Part shown: positions 25,161-32,719 of the stretch, in pieces | How positions within the stretch are numbered: the stretch's first letter is position 1 | Layout of the letters: each line of letters begins with the position of its first letter | DNA from: Herbaspirillum frisingense | Lineage (GTDB): Bacteria; Pseudomonadota; Gammaproteobacteria; Burkholderiales; Burkholderiaceae_D | NCBI GenBank assembly: GCA_009914615.1 | Contig: WNDX01000034.1 | Location: 1-33,755 of the forward strand | Direction: 5' to 3' | DNA: 33,755 bases | Notes under the pieces: model-generated | What the model saw: the letters and a program-made list of their open reading frames with translations, nothing else | Databases searched by the model: none | What the model was told of the DNA's origin: nothing | Position numbers and translations under genes: made by a program

Positions 25161-26350
25161 CAGACCGCCCCGCGTTCGCGCATGGCGGCGATCTGGGCCG
25201 GGTCATAGCCCAGTCCTGCCAGGATGCCGTCGGTATGCTGGCCCAGGCCGGGCACGGCATCCATGCGGTAGTCGTAGGTGTCGTTGGCGCCCGGCGGCAA
25301 CAGCGCCGGCAGCGCCCCGGCCGGCGAGCCGACCTCGGTCCAGCGCTGGCGCGCCGCCAGTTGCGGGTGCTGCCACAGATCCTGCATGGTGGAGACGCGG
25401 GCATTGGCGATCTGCGCCTGGTCCAGGCGCGCCACCACCTGCTCGGCGCTCATGCCGGCGAACGTCGTCAGGATCAGCGCGCGCAACTCATCGCGATGCT
25501 CGTGACGGCGCGAGTTATTGGAGAAACGCTCGTCCACGGCCAGCGCGGCATCCTGCAACACCACCTCGCAGAACACCTTCCATTCGCGCTCGTTCTGCAG
25601 CCCCAGCATCACGGTCTTGCCATCGCCCGCGGTGAACGGTCCGTAGGGATAGATGGTGGCGTGCTCGGCGCCGGAACGCACCGGCGCCGAGGCGCCCTGG
25701 TAAGCGTAGTACATCGGGAAGCTCATCCATTCGGTCAGCGCTTCCAGCATGGACAGGTCGATATGACTGCCCTTGCCGTCCCGGCCGCGCTTGATCAGCG
25801 CGGCCAGGATGTTGGAATAGGCATACATGCCGGCAGCGATGTCGGCGATCGAGCAGCCAGCCTTGGCCACGTCGTCACGCGTGCCGGTCACGGAAAGGAA
25901 GCCGGCCTCGCTCTGGATCAAGAGGTCATAGACTTTCTTGTCGCGGTAAGGCCCGTCTTCGCCATAGCCCGAAATATCGCAGACGATCAGGCGCGGATGC
26001 TTCTCGTGCAGCGCCTTGGCCGACAACCCCAGGCCGGCGGCGGCGCCCGGCGCCAGGTTCTGCACCAGCACGTCGGCTTCTTCCAGCAGCCTGCCGATGA
26101 TCTTCTTGCCCTCCTCGTCCTTCAGGTTCAGCGTCAGGCTTTCCTTGGAACGATTGGTCCAGACGAAGTGCGAGGACAGGCCGCTGACGCGAGTATCGTA
26201 GCCGCGCGCGAAATCCCCCACGCCGGGACGCTCGATCTTGATCACGCGCGCGCCGAGGTCGGCCAGCTGGCGCGTGCAGAACGGCGCGGCGATCGCGTGT
26301 TCCAGGCTGATGACGGTGATGCCCTCCAGTGGGCGGGTGGACTGCAACAT
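25160..26350 (-). CDS. ict: CaiB/BaiF CoA-transferase, probable itaconate CoA-transferase
   Basis: The 396-residue product is a class III (CaiB/BaiF) CoA-transferase, which moves CoA between carboxylic acids through an aspartyl anhydride. Typical segments are FCTRQLADLGARVIKIERPGVGD near the N-terminus and YDLLIQSEAG, whose Asp142 is the likely nucleophile. ADIAAGMYAYSNILAAL and GKGSHIDLSMLEAL follow. AAAGGAAACATC precedes the ATG. In the P. aeruginosa itaconate locus a CaiB-type enzyme activates itaconate with succinyl-CoA, and the gene order here agrees. Family assignment is firm, substrate inferred. Confidence 0.88.
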   Translation of the reverse strand: MLQSTRPLEGITVISLEHAIAAPFCTRQLADLGARVIKIERPGVGDFARGYDTRVSGLSSHFVWTNRSKESLTLNLKDEEGKKIIGRLLEEADVLVQNLAPGAAAGLGLSAKALHEKHPRLIVCDISGYGEDGPYRDKKVYDLLIQSEAGFLSVTGTRDDVAKAGCSIADIAAGMYAYSNILAALIKRGRDGKGSHIDLSMLEALTEWMSFPMYYAYQGASAPVRSGAEHATIYPYGPFTAGDGKTVMLGLQNEREWKVFCEVVLQDAALAVDERFSNNSRRHEHRDELRALILTTFAGMSAEQVVARLDQAQIANARVSTMQDLWQHPQLAARQRWTEVGSPAGALPALLPPGANDTYDYRMDAVPGLGQHTDGILAGLGYDPAQIAAMRERGAV

Positions 26351-26383
26351 GATGTTTCCTTTTTCCTCTTGATCGGGTCGGCC

Positions 26384-27757
26384 TCAGAACAGCTCGCTCA
26401 ATTGCCGCTCCTCGTGCAGGCGCCAGGCGCGCGCGATGATGTTGCGGATCTCGGCCTCGCTGGCGGCCTTGGAAAAGGCGATCAGCTTGGCCGCCTTGTG
26501 CTCCAGCTCGGGGCGCGACAGGGTGTTGTCCGGATCGCCCTTGGGCACGTCCACCGCCGCCGAAAACTTGCGACCGTCGGTGGTCTCGACTTCCACCCGG
26601 CCCAACCAGCGGGCAGGATAGGCGCCGTCCACCTCCTGATCCAGCGTCATCCGGACCTTCTCGCGGAACTGCGCCACGCGCGGGTCCTGCAAGGCCTGCT
26701 GTTCGAATTCGGTCAGGCCGGCCTGCTGGTGCACGGCGATCAGGCCCAGCACCGTGCCCATCGAGAACTTGGCCTGGTGCACCGTCTGCGGATCGATCAC
26801 CGGCCCCAGCACATCGATGGCGCCCTGGTGCACGCGCGTGTTGACCGCCGCGATCTGGTCGTGGCGCAAGCCTTCGCGCTGCATCAGTACTTGCAAGGCA
26901 TCGGCCGCCGGATGCGTGTGGCGGCAGGAGGCGTGGAACTTGAACGAGGTCTCCGCCGTGGCCCAGCGGGTGCCCAGGCCATCGGTCAGCTTGGCCGGGT
27001 CGGCATCGGACGACATGCCCGCCGCCATCCCCTGCGCGCCTTCCAGGATGCGTTGCGCACCGGTGAAGCCATCGCGCGTCAGATAGGCCGCCAGCAAGCC
27101 ATCGGCCGCGGCCTTGCCGGTATGCAGTTGCTTGGAATCGGCGGCGTCGCGCAGGAACTCCCAGAGACCGGCCGCCTGCGTCCCGGCCGAACCCAGCGCG
27201 TGCAGGAACTGGGCGGTATCGAAGTCCATCAGCTTGCCCACCGCCACCGCGGCCGCCAGCGTGCCGACCGTGCCGGTGGTATGGAACACGCGATAGTGCG
27301 AGCGGCCGAGGAACTCACCGATGCGGATACCCGCCTCATAGCCGGCCACCGCCGCCACCAGCAGATCGGCGCCCGATTTGCCGAAATCCTGCGCTGCCGC
27401 CAGCACCGCCGGAAACACCACGGCCGCCGGATGGAACACTGAACCATTGTGCACATCGTCCTGTTCCACCAGATGCGAGGACGCGCCGTTGACCAGCGCC
27501 GCGAAGTACGGCGAGGTCGATTTGCGGCTGGTCAGGATGGTGGCTGGCCCTTCCTTCGGCCCCATGGTGTCGGCGTAGCGCTCGATGATCTCGATCTGGC
27601 GCGCGCCCTTGCCGGCCAGCGCCGAGGCGAACCAGTCGAGGAACAGGTCTTCGGCGCGGGCAATCACCGCCGGCGGGATGTCCTGGTAGCGCAGGCCGGC
27701 CAGGAAAGCAGCCAAGGTGCGGGATGGCGAATCGGTGGTCTGGCTGATCGAACTCAC
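26384..27757 (-). CDS. MmgE/PrpD family protein
   Basis: The product has 457 residues, starting at GTG 27757 with AAGGAGACGCCC in front. The fold family includes 2-methylcitrate dehydratase PrpD and cis-aconitate decarboxylase, the itaconate-forming enzyme. Family segments are DWFASALAGKGARQIEIIERY, NGASSHLVEQDDVHNGSVFHPAAVVFPAVLAAA (substrate pocket histidines), and FKFHASCRHTHPAADALQVL. Length matches the family. It lies 33 bases before the CoA-transferase gene. In P. aeruginosa PA0881 holds the same place. Whether it is a dehydratase, isomerase or decarboxylase cannot be read from sequence. Confidence 0.88.
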   Translation of the reverse strand: MSSISQTTDSPSRTLAAFLAGLRYQDIPPAVIARAEDLFLDWFASALAGKGARQIEIIERYADTMGPKEGPATILTSRKSTSPYFAALVNGASSHLVEQDDVHNGSVFHPAAVVFPAVLAAAQDFGKSGADLLVAAVAGYEAGIRIGEFLGRSHYRVFHTTGTVGTLAAAVAVGKLMDFDTAQFLHALGSAGTQAAGLWEFLRDAADSKQLHTGKAAADGLLAAYLTRDGFTGAQRILEGAQGMAAGMSSDADPAKLTDGLGTRWATAETSFKFHASCRHTHPAADALQVLMQREGLRHDQIAAVNTRVHQGAIDVLGPVIDPQTVHQAKFSMGTVLGLIAVHQQAGLTEFEQQALQDPRVAQFREKVRMTLDQEVDGAYPARWLGRVEVETTDGRKFSAAVDVPKGDPDNTLSRPELEHKAAKLIAFSKAASEAEIRNIIARAWRLHEERQLSELF

Positions 27758-27785
27758 GGGCGTCTCCTTGTTGTGATGCGCCGGT

Positions 27786-28952
27786 TCAGAAGGAACGCGG
27801 CAGGCCGAGGATGTGCTCGGCCACGTAGGAATAGATCAGGTTGGTCGAGATCGGCGCCACCTGGTACAGGCGGGTCTCGCGGAACTTGCGCTCGACGTCG
27901 TATTCGCAGGCGAAGCCGAAGCCCCCGTGCGTCTGGAGACAGACGTTGGCCGCTTCCCACGACGCCTTGGCCGCCAGGAACTTGGCCATGTTGGCCTGGG
28001 CGCCGCAGGGCTGGTGCGCGTCGAACAGTTCGCAAGCCTTGTAGCGCATCAGGTTGGCGGCTTCCAATTCGATGAAGCTGTCCGCGATGGGAAATTGCAC
28101 GCCCTGGTTCATGCCGATCGGGCGGTCGAACACCACGCGTTCCTTGGCGTAGGCCGCGGCCTTGTCAATGAACCAGTAGCCGTCGCCGATGCACTCCGCG
28201 GCAATCAGCGTGCGCTCGGCGTTGAGGCCGTCGAGGATGTACTTGAAGCCCTTGCCTTCCTCGCCGATCAGGTTCTCGGCCGGGATTTCCAGGTTGTCGA
28301 AGAACAGCTCGTTGGTCTCGTGATTGACCATGTTCAGGATAGGGCGCACTTCCATGCCACGACCGATCGCTTCCTTCAGATCGACGATGAAGATCGACAT
28401 GCCTTCCGACTTCTTCTTGAGCTGATCCAGCGGCGTGGTGCGCGCCAGCAGGATCATCAGGTCGGAGTGCTGGATGCGCGAGATCCACACCTTCTGGCCG
28501 TTGACCACGTAGCGGTCGCCCTTCTTCACCGCGACGGTCTTGATCTTGGTGGTATCGGTGCCGGTGGTGGGCTCGGTCACGCCCATGGATTGCAGGCGCA
28601 GCTCGCCGGTGGCGATCCTGGGCAGGTAAAGCTGCTTCTGCTGTTCCGAGCCGTGACGCAGCAGCGTGCCCATGTTGTACATCTGGCCATGGCAAGCGCC
28701 GGAATTGCCGCCGGTGCGATTAATCTCTTCCATGATGACCGAAGCCTCGGTCAGGCCCAGGCCGGAACCGCCGTACTCCTGCGGGATCAGCGCCGCCAGC
28801 CAGCCGGCCTTGGTCAGCGCCTCGACGAAGTCCTCGGGATAGCCGCGCGCCTCATCGACCTTGCGCCAGTACTCTGCGGGGAAGGTATTGCATAGATCGC
28901 GCACTGCATCGCGCAGATCGCCATAAGCGTCATTGGGCGCCTGATACGACAT
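27786..28952 (-). CDS. Acyl-CoA dehydrogenase with IVD-type glutamate position
   Basis: The 388-residue FAD enzyme has the all-helical N-domain and the central FAD segment MGVTEPTTGTDTTKIKT. The C-terminal LQTHGGFGFACEYDVERKFRETRLYQ segment is also present. The usual C-terminal catalytic Glu (YEGT-type motif) is replaced by APIST at 367-371. A glutamate at 246 in GLNAERTLIAA lines up with the catalytic base of isovaleryl-CoA and long-chain dehydrogenases. This suggests a branched or unusual acyl-CoA, for instance a methylsuccinyl-type substrate (inference). It lies second in the operon, 45 bases after the hydratase gene and 28 bases before the MmgE/PrpD gene. PA0879 is the positional counterpart. 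Confidence 0.9.
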   Translation of the reverse strand: MSYQAPNDAYGDLRDAVRDLCNTFPAEYWRKVDEARGYPEDFVEALTKAGWLAALIPQEYGGSGLGLTEASVIMEEINRTGGNSGACHGQMYNMGTLLRHGSEQQKQLYLPRIATGELRLQSMGVTEPTTGTDTTKIKTVAVKKGDRYVVNGQKVWISRIQHSDLMILLARTTPLDQLKKKSEGMSIFIVDLKEAIGRGMEVRPILNMVNHETNELFFDNLEIPAENLIGEEGKGFKYILDGLNAERTLIAAECIGDGYWFIDKAAAYAKERVVFDRPIGMNQGVQFPIADSFIELEAANLMRYKACELFDAHQPCGAQANMAKFLAAKASWEAANVCLQTHGGFGFACEYDVERKFRETRLYQVAPISTNLIYSYVAEHILGLPRSF

Positions 28953-28997
28953 GTTGGGTCTCCGAAAATATTAGTAAATGATGAATGGGAAAACCGT

Positions 28998-29858
28998 TCA
29001 GCCGAGGATGGCCTCGGCTTGCATGGCCAGTTCGCCGCGCAGGTTCTGCGCCCACAGTTCAGCCGACTTGCCATCGGCCGCCAGCTTGCCGCACAGCTCG
29101 AAACCTTCGGTATCGAACAGGCTGCCGACCGCACGGAAATTGAATTCGCGCAGCACCGCCTGCGGCATCTCGCGCGCCAACAGATCGGCCAGCAACGTAG
29201 CGATCAGCGGGCCGTGCACGATCAGGCCGGGATAGCCTTCGACGCCGGTGACATAGCTGCGGTCATAGTGGATGCGGTGACCATTGAAGGTCAGCGCGGA
29301 ATAACGGAACAGCAGCACCGGATCGGGATCCACGCGACGTCTCCACTGCGCATCGGCCGGGGCTACCTTGGGCGCGACCGGCGCGGCGCCGGGCTGCGGC
29401 ATCTCGCGGTACACGATGTCATGCTCCTCGACGATGCAAGCCCGGCCGCCGTGACCGATCGTATGCTGCACGGTGACGAAGGCCAGCGCGCCGGTACGGC
29501 CATGCTTCACATCGACGCTGGCGATGCGCGAGGTCTTGTGCGCGGCCGCGCCGATGGGCAGCGGCGTCTCGAAACGCAGGCGGCCGCCGGCCCACATACG
29601 GCGCGGCAGCGGCACTGGCGGCAAGAAACCGCCGCGCTTGGGGTGGCCATCGGCGCCGACTTCGGATTGCGGACAGACGGTCCAGAAATAGATCCAGTGC
29701 CACAACGGCGGCAAGGCATCGCCCGCCCCTGGCCTGCGCGGCCCGTCGATGGTGGCGGCCAGCGCCGCGGCGAAGGCGGGATTGATATGGTCTTCGTGGG
29801 TTTCGCTCTTGTCCACCCATTGCCGCAGCATGGTCAGGTCGAGATCGGAATTCGACAT
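28998..29858 (-). CDS. ich: MaoC/HTD2-like hydratase, probable itaconyl-CoA hydratase
   Basis: The product has 286 residues from MSNSDLDLTMLRQWVDKSET, with GAGGAG four bases ahead of the ATG. It is a double hot-dog protein of the FAS1-like dehydratase/MaoC type. The C-terminal half carries the hydratase segment FRYSALTFNGHRIHYD (Asn192, His194, His197) and YPGLIVHGPL. Relatives hydrate mesaconyl-C4-CoA or itaconyl-CoA. As first gene of the operon, next to a divergent LysR regulator, it matches PA0878 (ich). Expected reaction: itaconyl-CoA plus water to citramalyl-CoA. Mesaconyl-CoA is an alternative substrate. Confidence 0.88.
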   Translation of the reverse strand: MSNSDLDLTMLRQWVDKSETHEDHINPAFAAALAATIDGPRRPGAGDALPPLWHWIYFWTVCPQSEVGADGHPKRGGFLPPVPLPRRMWAGGRLRFETPLPIGAAAHKTSRIASVDVKHGRTGALAFVTVQHTIGHGGRACIVEEHDIVYREMPQPGAAPVAPKVAPADAQWRRRVDPDPVLLFRYSALTFNGHRIHYDRSYVTGVEGYPGLIVHGPLIATLLADLLAREMPQAVLREFNFRAVGSLFDTEGFELCGKLAADGKSAELWAQNLRGELAMQAEAILG

Positions 29859-30176
29859 GGGCTCCTCTGGATTCTTGTCGATTTGAATGGAGGCAAGTCT
29901 GTGCCCGCATTGCTTGCGGGACAATCTGTATTTTTGGAAGGGGGGCTTTGGCAGGAGTGAAGTCAGGCGCCATCGTTCCGCGCACCGGAACGTGTCGGCC
30001 ATGTGGCAGCGCAGCAAGCAAAGCCCGGGTGCGGAAGAAAAAATCGGCGTAACATGAATGCCCATCAGGAGACGGCCCCGCGCAGGATGTCCGCGCCATG
30101 CAGCACGCGCATCCTGCGTTGCGCGACACGGGACGCCGCCCTCTCCGCTTCACGCCATCCTCATCCGGACCACGCC
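29859..30176. other. Divergent control region of the ich operon and its LysR regulator
   Basis: There are 318 bases without a convincing gene. The stretch holds the ribosome binding site of ich, a dyad at 29904-29920, and a run of open codons in the LysR frame that I regard as untranslated. No strong -35/-10 pair can be assigned with confidence. Confidence 0.55.
29904..29920. promoter_or_regulatory. Dyad symmetry, candidate LysR binding site
   Basis: CCCGCA-TTGCT-TGCGGG is a perfect 6+5+6 inverted repeat 46 bases upstream of the ich start, in the position expected for a LysR regulator site. It does not give a neat T-N11-A match. Confidence 0.45.
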
Positions 30177-31148
30177 ATGCTCTTCGACCTCACCGACCTG
30201 CGGCTTTTCATCCTCATCGCCGAACTCAACAGCCTCACCCGCAGCGCCGAGCGCATGAACCTGTCGCTGGCCGCCACCAGCAACCGCATCAAGGAACTGG
30301 AAACACGCTTCGGCACGCGCCTGTTGTATCGCGAAAGCAAAGGCGTGCAGCTGACGCCCGCCGGCCAGACGCTGCTGCACCACGCGCAGCTTTTCATGCA
30401 GCAGGTCGAACATTTGAAGAGCGACATGCAGCAGTACAACAACGGCATCAAGGGCTACATCCGCATCTTCGCCAACACCACCGCCGTGACCGAATTCATG
30501 CCGGAGATCCTGGGCAAGTTCCTGGCCCTGCACCCGCAGGTCAACGTGGCGCTGGAAGAACGCCTGAACCACGACATCATGCGCGGCATCCAGGAAGGCA
30601 CCGCCGACATCGGCATCGTGGCCGGGCCCGTGCAAGGCGACGGCCTGGAAATCCTCAACTTCTCGACCGACCGCCTGGTGCTGGCCACCGCGCTGGAACA
30701 TCCCCTGGCAGGCGCCGCCCACCTGCCCTTCATCGATACGCTGGAGTACGAACACGTCGGCCTGCACGAAGGCAGCACGCTGCATCACTTCCTGAACAAG
30801 ATCGTCTCGGAAAACGGCCAGCGCCTCAAGCTGCGCATCCAGGTGCGCAGCTTCGAAGCCATGTGCCGCATGATAGAAACCAACGTCGGCATCGGCATCG
30901 TCCCGCTATCGGCGGCGCAGCGGCATCAGCAGACAATGCAATTGGCGATCGTGAAATTGAGCGATCCATGGAGCGTGCGCGAGCGCAGCATGGTGTTCCA
31001 GGACATCGACACGCTATCGCCGCACGCGCGCAACCTGGTCGATTTCATCCGCGAACAGATGGCGCTGCCGGCGGCCGACGAAAGCAAGGTCAGCGTGCTG
31101 GCGGAGGCCGTGACGAAGAAAAATGCAAGGGAAAAGAAAAGCGCCTGA
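30177..31148 (+). CDS. LysR-family regulator of the itaconate-type operon
   Basis: The product has 323 residues from MLFDLTDLRLFILIAELNSL, the typical LysR N-terminus; earlier in-frame codons from 30003 lack family similarity. The helix-turn-helix spans about 5-62 (TRSAERMNLSLAATSNRIKEL) and the ligand domain about 88-295, with a lysine-rich tail (KKNAREKKSA). It is divergent from ich, as PA0877 is in P. aeruginosa, so it is probably the activator that responds to itaconate or a CoA derivative. The target is inferred from position. Confidence 0.88.
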   Translation: MLFDLTDLRLFILIAELNSLTRSAERMNLSLAATSNRIKELETRFGTRLLYRESKGVQLTPAGQTLLHHAQLFMQQVEHLKSDMQQYNNGIKGYIRIFANTTAVTEFMPEILGKFLALHPQVNVALEERLNHDIMRGIQEGTADIGIVAGPVQGDGLEILNFSTDRLVLATALEHPLAGAAHLPFIDTLEYEHVGLHEGSTLHHFLNKIVSENGQRLKLRIQVRSFEAMCRMIETNVGIGIVPLSAAQRHQQTMQLAIVKLSDPWSVRERSMVFQDIDTLSPHARNLVDFIREQMALPAADESKVSVLAEAVTKKNAREKKSA

Positions 31149-31193
31149 TGGCGCGTGGAGCGACCGACTTAGCGAAGTCGCTGAAGCATGCCG

Positions 31194-31333
31194 GATGGCT
31201 GATGGCTGATGGCTGATGGCTGATGGCTGATGGCTGATGGCTGATGGCTGAGGGCTGAGGGCTGAGGGCTGATGGCTGAGGGCTGAGGGCTGAGGGCTGA
31301 GGGCTGAGGTCTGAGGGCTGAGGTCTGAGGGCG
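31194..31333. repeat. Heptanucleotide tandem repeat, 20 units
   Basis: Exactly 20 units of 7 bases. Eight GATGGCT are followed by three GAGGGCT, one GATGGCT, four GAGGGCT, then GAGGTCT, GAGGGCT, GAGGTCT and GAGGGCG. The plus strand carries TGA in every frame; the minus strand has no stop in any frame. The array begins 45 bases after the LysR stop. Such arrays change copy number by slippage. Confidence 0.97.
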
Positions 31334-31353
31334 GATGCTGATGCATGATAAAC

Positions 31354-31384
31354 GACACCGGGTTCCGGCCTTCGCCGGAACGAC
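31354..31384 (+). repeat. REP-like dispersed repeat, copy 1
   Basis: A 31-base unit contains TTCCGGCCTTCGCCGGAA, an imperfect hairpin. The minus strand can be read as VPAKAGT, the hallmark of a repeat type scattered through many proteobacterial genomes. It is the mirror of the copy at 31517-31547. Confidence 0.7.
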
Positions 31385-31516
31385 TGAGAGTGGGTAGTTC
31401 AGGCGTGCAATGACGGTACCGAGAACCGTTCGAATGTCCACCACCTTTTCAGCCCCTATCGCAGCCCTGGCTGCGAAGTAACGCGTGCGCGCTGCGGTAT
31501 TTCCCACATCCTCAGT

Positions 31517-31547
31517 GTGGTTCCGACGAAGGCCGAAACCCGGCGTC
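31517..31547 (-). repeat. REP-like dispersed repeat, copy 2 (inverted)
   Basis: The reverse complement matches the first copy at all but five of 31 positions. The two copies face each other across 132 bases, an arrangement like bacterial interspersed mosaic elements. Confidence 0.7.
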
Positions 31548-31603
31548 GTCCGCAGCGAACCTCGACACTGATACCAGGCCCCCGCGTACCGACCAGCGAT
31601 AGA

Positions 31604-32368
31604 TCACCCCTCGATCATCATCCACAACGACAGCAGCAACAGCGCCCCGCAAAACAGAATCCGCAAGCGCCGCTCCGGCAAATGGTGCGCCAGCGCCACG
31701 CCCCAGGAAATGCTGAGCACGCCGCCCAGTGCCATGGGAATCCCCACTGTCCAGTTGACGTGCCCCGCGCTGGCATAGGTCCACAACGCCACCAGTGTCC
31801 CCGGCGTCACCATCGCCAGACCCAGCCCCTGTGCTGCGGTCTGCGTCACCCCAAAGAATGCCGTCAGCATCGGCACCGCGACAATCGCCCCACCCACGCT
31901 GAAGAATCCCGCCGAAGCGCCGGCCGACATCCCGACGCCGACAATGTATCTGCGCGGCAGCACGATGGAAGTCTGCGTGGTCTGCTTCTTGCGCAACAGC
32001 GTCCACAAGTAATACAGTGCCAGCAGTCCCATGAAGGCCGCGAAACAGAAATGCAGGCTGCGCGCATTGATGCTGGTCGCCACGCGCGCCGAGAAGTAAG
32101 TCGTGATCACCGCCGGCACGCACATCATCGCCGCCGAGCTCCACTCGATCTTGTTGCGCTGCTTGTAACGCCAGAACGCAATCACCACGTTGGGCACGAT
32201 CATCACCAGCGAAGTACCCTGCGCCAATTGCTGATCCATGCCGTAGAGATAGCCGAGCACCGGGATGGCAATCAGCCCGCCGCCGATCCCGAACAAGCCC
32301 CCCATCGCCCCCAGCAGGCCGCCCAACAGGAAGTTGAGCAGGCTGGACAAAAACAAAGAATCCATCAT
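31604..32368 (-). CDS. TauE/SafE-family (DUF81) membrane permease
   Basis: The 254-residue product has about eight membrane segments in two homologous halves. The first half shows GGLLGAMGGLFGIGGGLIAIPVL and the second GASAGFFSVGGAIVAVPMLTAF, the duplicated glycine-rich motif of TauE/SafE transporters. Relatives are proposed exporters of sulfite, sulfoacetate or other organic anions. A second ATG follows immediately (residue 2). The gene is divergent from a 27-residue membrane protein gene 68 bases away. No sulfur genes are near, so the substrate is unknown. Confidence 0.9.
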   Translation of the reverse strand: MMDSLFLSSLLNFLLGGLLGAMGGLFGIGGGLIAIPVLGYLYGMDQQLAQGTSLVMIVPNVVIAFWRYKQRNKIEWSSAAMMCVPAVITTYFSARVATSINARSLHFCFAAFMGLLALYYLWTLLRKKQTTQTSIVLPRRYIVGVGMSAGASAGFFSVGGAIVAVPMLTAFFGVTQTAAQGLGLAMVTPGTLVALWTYASAGHVNWTVGIPMALGGVLSISWGVALAHHLPERRLRILFCGALLLLSLWMMIEG

Positions 32369-32436
32369 CGGTGTAAAGTTATGCGTCTGCCACGCGGCTT
32401 GCCCGTGCGGCGTTCACATCAAAAAAGGAGACTGGC

Positions 32437-32520
32437 ATGAGCGGCGCCATCGTGTTCGCCTTGGAAATGGGCGTAGTCGCCATCATCGCGCTGGCTGTCT
32501 ACATGGTGGTCAAAAAGTAG
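32437..32520 (+). CDS. Small single-helix membrane protein, 27 residues
   Basis: The frame begins ATGAGCGGC and stops with TAG at 32518. The product (MSGAIVFALEMG to YMVVKK) consists almost entirely of one hydrophobic helix (about residues 4-24) with two lysines at the C-terminus, the topology of a small inner-membrane protein with Nin-Cout or the reverse. AAAAAAGGAGACTGGC stands directly before the ATG, one of the best ribosome binding sites in the window, which argues that it is translated. A 7-bp hairpin follows at 32526. I do not recognise the family. It may be a regulator or accessory subunit of a membrane complex. Confidence 0.65.
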   Translation: MSGAIVFALEMGVVAIIALAVYMVVKK

Positions 32521-32525
32521 GCCCA

Positions 32526-32545
32526 GCGGGCGTCCCGGCGCCCGC
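32526..32545 (+). terminator. Hairpin after the 27-residue gene
   Basis: GCGGGCG-TCCCGG-CGCCCGC starts six bases after the stop codon. It has no T-run, so terminator status is tentative. Confidence 0.35.
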
Positions 32546-32719
32546 GCCCACGAAACCCATCAGTGTAGCGCAGCCCACCCCTGCTGTCATAAGCAAGGGC
32601 AGTGCCGGCGCGGCGCGCAAGGCAGATCTCCGGTAGTGCAATGGCATGCATGACGCAGCAACCAACAACAAGCGGTGTCCACGAACCGCCAACCCACCTC
32701 ATGCAAAGGAAGCAGAAAA

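Larger units (their letters stand above)
31149..31603. other. Repeat-rich gene-free stretch of 455 bases
   Basis: Between the LysR and TauE/SafE genes I see no credible gene. It contains a heptanucleotide array (31194-31333) and two inverted REP-like units (31354-31384, 31517-31547). A short hairpin in CGCAGCCCTGGCTGCG lies between these units. Confidence 0.7.

Noticed and set aside
25076-27442. Open frame of 788 codons on the plus strand, antisense to the CoA-transferase and MmgE/PrpD genes
   Set aside because: It spans two well-supported genes on the other strand and their junction, and its composition is that of an antisense shadow.
31194-31333. CRISPR array
   Set aside because: Units are 7 bases, directly adjacent and without spacers, so this is a slippage-type tandem repeat.
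31014-31358. Minus-strand frame with heptapeptide repeats SPQPSALSH
   Set aside because: The repeats arise simply because the 7-base unit has no stop on this strand in any frame; there is no ribosome binding site and the frame runs into the LysR gene.
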